DNA of 64,000 nt from contig NZ_JAIVFW010000027.1 in the NCBI RefSeq assembly GCF_020829595.1, positions 28,729 through 92,728 of the forward strand, given 5' to 3'. The notes beneath the pieces were generated by a model. It saw only the letters and a program-made list of their open reading frames with translations, searched no databases and was not told the DNA's origin. Every line of letters begins with the position of its first letter. Positions within the stretch are counted from its first letter, which is position 1. Origin of the DNA: Nostoc sp. CHAB 5844. GTDB lineage: Bacteria > Cyanobacteriota > Cyanobacteriia > Cyanobacteriales > Nostocaceae. The position numbers and the translations under genes were made by a program. Shown piece after piece: positions 59,811 through 64,000 of this stretch.

Positions 59811-59849
59811 GCGATCGCATATTTTACTTTATTGGAGAGTGCGCTCGCT
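59811..59849. repeat. HIP1-ended hairpin repeat, copy 2
   Basis: GAGCGATCGCA and AGTGCGCTCGCTC-type ends with interior TATTTTACTTTATTGGAGAG match copy 1 at 59110-59147 apart from scattered substitutions. One of its arms has mutated from the HIP1 octamer. Confidence 0.55.
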
Positions 59850-59988
59850 CTGCGTTCAGATAAAAGCTGAGTATCTCATGAAAACTTTCTAAAATTATTC
59901 ATTAAGTATTTTTTCGTAGGTGGCGATCGCTTATACTGCTATCAGCAGGTTTTATTTCACAAGCGATCCATAGTTTTAAACCTACACT

Positions 59989-62787
59989 ATGACTCAAAGC
60001 CCGGATAATCAACCCGCTTGGTGGGAATCGGTACAAAAGATTTTAGACAACAAATTGGTTGGGTGGGGTGTACCGGGTATTTTTGTTGCTATTGCTGCTG
60101 ATCATGCTAAAAATGCTAGATGGCAAGAGTTTGCTATTTTTCTAGGAATCACTTTTCTTGTTGCGCTCATTATTAGAATTGGCAGCAAGCTTCTTCCCTA
60201 CTTCGATAAATTTCTGGACTGGTTACTTGCTACGCAAATTCCTAAATGGTGGACACAAGTTACAGATAAGTTTGGGGCAGAGTATCTCGCTACAATAACA
60301 GCTGAATGTCAAGAATACCAGGGGCGCGGATTTAGTGGCGAAGGACTGGATCTGGAGAATGTGTTTGTCCCCTTGGGTTTTAATTGTGAACAGCCAGTTT
60401 ATAACCCTCAAGATTTGACTGCTGGTGATGAAACTGAGCCAGAGCAAAATTTAGATTACGAGGAAACAACAACTTTTAGACGTATTGCAACTCAGCAAGA
60501 AACTGAAATTGGCAGTTTGTTGAGAGGAATTACAAACAAAAAATCGGCGTGGCGACGACTGGTTATTTTAGGCGCACCAGGTTCAGGAAAAACCACACTT
60601 TTAAGGCACATCACCCTTTTGTTTGCTCTGCGAAAACAATCAAAATTGTATCGAGGTTTGCCTCAACTTATTCCTGTTTTATTGAGGCTGAGAGATGTTG
60701 CTCCCATCATCGTTGCAGATACTAATTCCTCTCTAGCGCAAGTAATTGCTAAAGCAAAGAAAGATGAATCAGCAAAAACTCAGGAGTGGTTTAACAAGCA
60801 GCTAAAAAATGGCAAATGTCTGGTAATGTTAGATGGGCTTGATGAAATTGCCGACGATGAGCATCGAAAACAGGTAAGTAGTTGGGTTTCTCAGCAACTC
60901 CAAAGTTATAACAATAAATTACCTTTCATTCTCACGTCGCGCCCACAAGCTTACAATCAAGCACCTCTGCCAAATACCCCAGCTTATTTTGTGCGTTCAT
61001 TTACAACTGAACAGCGTAAGGAATTTGTTTTCAAGTGGTATTTGAATCTAGAGAAAAGACGCAACTCTGGGAAACAATCAGAAAAACAGCTAAAGAAAAA
61101 TGCCGAATCCAAAACAGTCGAGTTAGTGCGACAAATTGATGCAGTTCCTTCCCTGCGCTTGATGGCAACAAATCCGCTGTTACTGGCATTGATTATTAAT
61201 ACTTATAAAGTGAAAACCAGTCTTTCTCCCACCAGAATCGGACTTTATAAGCAAGTTTGTGATGTACTTCTCCAAGGAAGACAATCTGTTTCTGGAACTA
61301 CCCGATATCCACTCAAGCCAGAGCAGAAGCAAGAAGCTTTGCAAGCACTCGCACTGGAAATGACCAAACGCCAAGTGCTTCAGTTTACCCTAGATGAGAA
61401 AAATCATGACAGTAATATTTTTCTAGCAAAAGAGTTTCTGCAAACAGAACTAGCTCAGATGGTTGAGACGGGAAAAGAGTTTACACCAGAAGCTTTTATC
61501 GAAAAAGATGATCTTGGTGTGCGAGAATTGTTGAGCGATCGCAAACAAGAAAAACTCTATGAATTTACCCATCGCACATTTCAAGAGTATTTAACGGCAG
61601 TTGAACTCACAAAAGCAGAGCATGAGCCTTATTTATTAGAAGTTTTTGCGAAAAATAAAAAGTACCTGGACTGGTGGAGACAAACTATTTTATTCTATGC
61701 AGGTCAGGTCAAAATAGATAAACTGATTGATGCAGCATTAAACAAGCCCACTGTAGAAAACCTCACCCTTGCTTACGAGTGTTTGCAAAATAAACTCAGA
61801 GTTAGTCGAGAAAAAGAGCAGGAACTACTCGACAAGGTAGAACAGGGTTTGAAGTTAGATGACGTAGAAGTTTTTAAGTTAGCAGCATCAGTGCAACTAG
61901 AAAAACGACTAAATTATCTCAACGAAGATTGTTTTGTAGGTAGTTCAGAAACCGAAGACCAACCAGGAGTTAGCATAACAGAAGCAGGTGAAAAAGTCTG
62001 GACAATACAAAAAGTCGATGATAATGATCTGACTGAAGCAGAATATCAGTTGTTTTTATTAGAACAAAACAAAAGTAATCCAGACTTAACTCTTGAAATC
62101 AACCTAAATCAGCTAGACTTTGTAAAAAGAAATGCGTTTTGTGCTTGGTTGAGTCAAAAAACTAGAGAACGATTTGGTGAAGTAGGAATTTGTTATCAAC
62201 GGGAAGCCTCAACAAATACATTCCGCCTAGTTAGGTTTCGCATACCAGAACAGTATCATCAACTCGCCTACTACCTAGCAGCAGATATGTGGAAAGAGGC
62301 GGATGACGAAACATTAAAAGTGATGCTGGAAGTAGGGGGAAGAGAACAACAAGGTTATCTAGGACTAGAAGACATTCGAGAATTTCCCTGTGAGGATTTG
62401 AGGATTATTGATCAATTATGGGTGAATTACAGCAATGGACACTTTGGGTTTAGTGTTCAAAAAGAAATTTATCTTAGTGTTGGTGGAATTTTAGAAGGAA
62501 GTCGAACAAATTCACCTTTCAAGAAGGTTCTTGCCCCTTTCAAATCGATATATGCTCGTTTTGGTGATAGAGTTATGAATGAAGATTACGAAATCTACAA
62601 AGCTTATGAACGCTTCGCTGATCGCGTGGGTTGGAAAGTGAAAAACAACTGGATTGTGGGAGATGAAGTAAAATATAATACCGATGCTAGGAAGGGACAC
62701 TTACCGTTATTGCGGTTTTGGAGATCGGGTTTGCGGTTTGGATCTGGACGCACAGAACACTTTCTTCTCTCGCGTCGAGACTTGTAA
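59989..62787 (+). CDS. NACHT NTPase with C-terminal GUN4 domain
   Basis: 932-residue multi-domain protein. The N-terminus carries one or two hydrophobic segments (about 28-40 and 47-65). The NACHT module has Walker A ILGAPGSGKTTLLRH (193-207) and Walker B CLVMLDGLDEI (about 277-287), then FILTSRPQAYN. Helical downstream segments include LYEFTHRTFQEYLTAVELTK, the usual NACHT-associated HTH. From about residue 760 a GUN4 domain follows (YYLAADMWKEADDETLKVML, EFPCEDLRIIDQLWVNYSNG, HFGFSVQKEIYL, ending in YERFADRVGW and GHLPLLRFW). GUN4 normally binds porphyrins or Mg-chelatase in chlorophyll synthesis; in this fusion it may be the sensor of a STAND switch. The start ATG follows a HIP1-rich leader. 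The two domain calls are both good. Confidence 0.9.
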   Translation: MTQSPDNQPAWWESVQKILDNKLVGWGVPGIFVAIAADHAKNARWQEFAIFLGITFLVALIIRIGSKLLPYFDKFLDWLLATQIPKWWTQVTDKFGAEYLATITAECQEYQGRGFSGEGLDLENVFVPLGFNCEQPVYNPQDLTAGDETEPEQNLDYEETTTFRRIATQQETEIGSLLRGITNKKSAWRRLVILGAPGSGKTTLLRHITLLFALRKQSKLYRGLPQLIPVLLRLRDVAPIIVADTNSSLAQVIAKAKKDESAKTQEWFNKQLKNGKCLVMLDGLDEIADDEHRKQVSSWVSQQLQSYNNKLPFILTSRPQAYNQAPLPNTPAYFVRSFTTEQRKEFVFKWYLNLEKRRNSGKQSEKQLKKNAESKTVELVRQIDAVPSLRLMATNPLLLALIINTYKVKTSLSPTRIGLYKQVCDVLLQGRQSVSGTTRYPLKPEQKQEALQALALEMTKRQVLQFTLDEKNHDSNIFLAKEFLQTELAQMVETGKEFTPEAFIEKDDLGVRELLSDRKQEKLYEFTHRTFQEYLTAVELTKAEHEPYLLEVFAKNKKYLDWWRQTILFYAGQVKIDKLIDAALNKPTVENLTLAYECLQNKLRVSREKEQELLDKVEQGLKLDDVEVFKLAASVQLEKRLNYLNEDCFVGSSETEDQPGVSITEAGEKVWTIQKVDDNDLTEAEYQLFLLEQNKSNPDLTLEINLNQLDFVKRNAFCAWLSQKTRERFGEVGICYQREASTNTFRLVRFRIPEQYHQLAYYLAADMWKEADDETLKVMLEVGGREQQGYLGLEDIREFPCEDLRIIDQLWVNYSNGHFGFSVQKEIYLSVGGILEGSRTNSPFKKVLAPFKSIYARFGDRVMNEDYEIYKAYERFADRVGWKVKNNWIVGDEVKYNTDARKGHLPLLRFWRSGLRFGSGRTEHFLLSRRDL

Positions 62788-62895
62788 ACTGTAACATAGA
62801 AAGCTTTCAGAAGTTTATTAACATTTATCACAGCCGCCTTTCCCACGCAAGAATCAACATTTCATCATTCCAATACCTGACAACCACTTTGTGGA

Positions 62896-62927
62896 AGTCA
62901 AAAATCAAAAGTCAAAAGTCAAAAGTT
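62896..62927. repeat. GTCAAAA heptamer tandem repeat
   Basis: About four to five copies of GTCAAAA/ATCAAAA lie directly before, and abut, the VapC relic. This is the same class of heptamer arrays as elsewhere. The 318-base gap around it holds no other feature. Confidence 0.65.
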
Positions 62928-63046
62928 TATACTTAGCCCTTGCAATTACGCAAAAATGTGAGATGGTCACGGCAGATGAAAAATTGTACAACGCTTTGCA
63001 AAACAGCGTTTACGTTAATCATCTTCTGTGGGTGGAAAATATTTAA
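62924..63046 (+). pseudogene. VapC/PIN toxin relic (C-terminal fragment)
   Basis: A 40-codon frame reads SLYLALAITQKCEMVTADEK then LYNALQNSVYVNHLLWVENI and stops. LALA...C.MVTADEKLYNAL is the last PIN motif of VapC toxins (third and fourth acidic residues). The 5' side enters the GTCAAAA repeat and has no start codon. It is thus the remnant of a toxin gene whose first two thirds and antitoxin are lost. It is convergent with the Uma2 gene. Confidence 0.75.
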
Positions 63047-63105
63047 ACTTAGATAAAAACTCCGTAGGTATATGATTTGTGAAATTTAGCCAGAAGTATA
63101 TTTCA

Positions 63106-63795
63106 CTAAATAGAATCGGGATCAATACCTAATTCTTGCAGTTTTGCGGCCAAGCGATCGCCGCGTTGTTTTTCTTGTTCCGCACGTTGTGTCTGTTGAT
63201 ATGCGACTTCTTCTGGTGTGGGAACTAATTCACCTTCAGCCGTAAAAAAGCGTAATTTATCTTGATAAATTCCTAAATACAACTCTAGCTGCTGACTCCA
63301 TAACCAACCTTGAGCATTTGGTTCCAATTGTTGATATTTACCGCCTACCAAAATAAAACCAGCAAATTCTAAATTATTGGGATCAAACCAAAAGTATTCC
63401 GGCGTGCGAAAGGTGTTTTGATAAATTTCTTTTTTTAAGCCTCTGTCTGTTGCGGCGGTAGAATCTGATAGCAGTTCAATAATCACGTTGGGATATTTAC
63501 CATCTTCTTGCCAAACAACCCAGCTTTTACGAGGTTGATGTTCTGTCCCCAAAACTACAAAAAAATCAGGACCGCGAAAATATTCTGACTTGCGTTGACG
63601 AGGGCTGTAGTAAATTGTGATATTTCCAGAGACATAAAAATCATTGCGGTTGCCCCACCACGATTCTAGACACTGAATCAACAGCGTCATTTGTAGCCGA
63701 TGTAAGTCACTTTCCAAAGGCGGTTCGTCACTACATAAATCCCCTGGGGGAAATATAACATCTTCTGGGGTTTCTAAATCTTGGGCAACAGACAT
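63106..63795 (-). CDS. Uma2 family protein with coiled-coil tail
   Basis: 229-residue Uma2/DUF820 protein of a different subfamily from the four others. It has an acidic N-terminus (MSVAQDLETPEDVIFPPGDL), GPDFFVVLG with the catalytic-type Asp, NVIIELLSDSTAATDRGLKK (Glu and Lys) and the long C-terminal charged helix QQTQRAEQEKQRGDRLAAKL. The tail is typical of this subfamily. Role unknown. Another Uma2-type gene reads away from it at 63918. Confidence 0.88.
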   Translation of the reverse strand: MSVAQDLETPEDVIFPPGDLCSDEPPLESDLHRLQMTLLIQCLESWWGNRNDFYVSGNITIYYSPRQRKSEYFRGPDFFVVLGTEHQPRKSWVVWQEDGKYPNVIIELLSDSTAATDRGLKKEIYQNTFRTPEYFWFDPNNLEFAGFILVGGKYQQLEPNAQGWLWSQQLELYLGIYQDKLRFFTAEGELVPTPEEVAYQQTQRAEQEKQRGDRLAAKLQELGIDPDSI

Positions 63796-63917
63796 GACTG
63801 CAACTATCTCATTGCTATCAGTTTAGCGTAGCAGTGAAGTATGATGTCTGGTGAAAAGTCTTTCCGCTCTTTCATTGCTAAACTAAAAAACAACCCTTAC
63901 CCCTGCAAAGGTGTTTT

Positions 63918-64000
63918 ATGACCTCTGCAATCAATCCAGCTACTGAAGAACTCACTCCTTTCCCAGACCATACGCAGCTACCGGAGTCTGATGGTACATT
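63918..64000 (+). CDS. Start of a probable Uma2 family gene (runs off the window)
   Basis: From the ATG at 63918 the frame reads MTSAINPATEELTPFPDH and TQLPESDGT to the window end. The pattern of N-terminal acidic residues and QLPESDG is familiar from one Uma2 subfamily, but only 27 codons are visible. It is divergent from the Uma2 gene at 63106 with a 122-base gap. Confidence 0.6.
   Translation, partial: MTSAINPATEELTPFPDHTQLPESDGT

Noticed and set aside
59592..59892. Heptapeptide-repeat proteins on both strands (VVTTELN-type)
   Set aside because: These are translations of the 21-bp DNA repeat (21 is divisible by three in every frame), without ribosome sites or homologues.

Overview
The window is cyanobacterial chromosome, almost certainly from a filamentous heterocyst-forming Nostocales (Nostoc/Anabaena-like) strain. 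Grounds: dense HIP1 octamers (GCGATCGC), 7-bp short tandem repeats between genes, a psbI photosystem II gene, a bacterial dynamin pair like that of Nostoc punctiforme, cyanobacteria-specific families (DUF5331, DUF928, DUF3769, CHAT, Uma2) and hormogonium-polysaccharide-type genes. No rRNA, tRNA, CRISPR array, prophage or intact insertion sequence was seen.

Layout. 1-9.4 kb: 5' part of argG, a frameshifted CHAT fragment, a GldA/GldF/GldG-like ABC export operon with a DUF4340 partner, purU, a toxin-antitoxin pair in which both genes carry an in-frame TGA, DUF5331 and a [2Fe-2S] protein. 9.4-19.3 kb: cysK, an Uma2 gene, a small coiled-coil membrane protein in front of a BDLP1-like dynamin, a second dynamin-like GTPase ending in a J domain, and a VIT/vWA protein. 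19.3-25.5 kb: an accessory island with an orphan DNA methyltransferase, HTH protein, toxin-antitoxin genes (one toxin truncated), a sensor-less STAND ATPase and three tandem Uma2 genes. 25.5-38.2 kb: 1-Cys peroxiredoxin, then a three-gene cassette (binding protein-vWA lipoprotein, helical membrane protein, second binding protein), a response regulator, a CHASE2 histidine kinase, DUF928, a TPR-CHAT protease-like protein, and the joined remains of a two-partner secretion transporter and an RTX protein.

38.5-46.1 kb: two glycosyltransferases and a polymerase-like membrane protein (probable exopolysaccharide genes), a DUF3769/LptD-like outer-membrane protein and psbI. 46.9-53.5 kb: two glucan phosphorylases of different subfamilies flanking a relic of phosphoglucomutase. 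53.5-64 kb: DUF429, a small Cys-containing protein with a double-glycine leader-like N-terminus, a B12-binding radical SAM enzyme, trpS, a MTHFR-like enzyme, a NACHT-GUN4 fusion preceded by six 21-bp tandem repeats, a VapC relic and two Uma2 genes.

Intergenic DNA is full of small mobile-type repeats. Three MITE-like families are visible: a 162-163 bp pair with TAA target duplications, a 140-bp pair, and a 104-bp singleton. A GC-rich mosaic repeat also occurs twice.

The best candidates for an under-described system are the secreted binding-protein/vWA cassette next to CHASE2-DUF928-CHAT (26.4-38.2 kb), the dynamin pair with its J-domain fusion (11.7-16.8 kb), and the NACHT-GUN4 protein with its repeat-bearing upstream region (59.6-62.8 kb).
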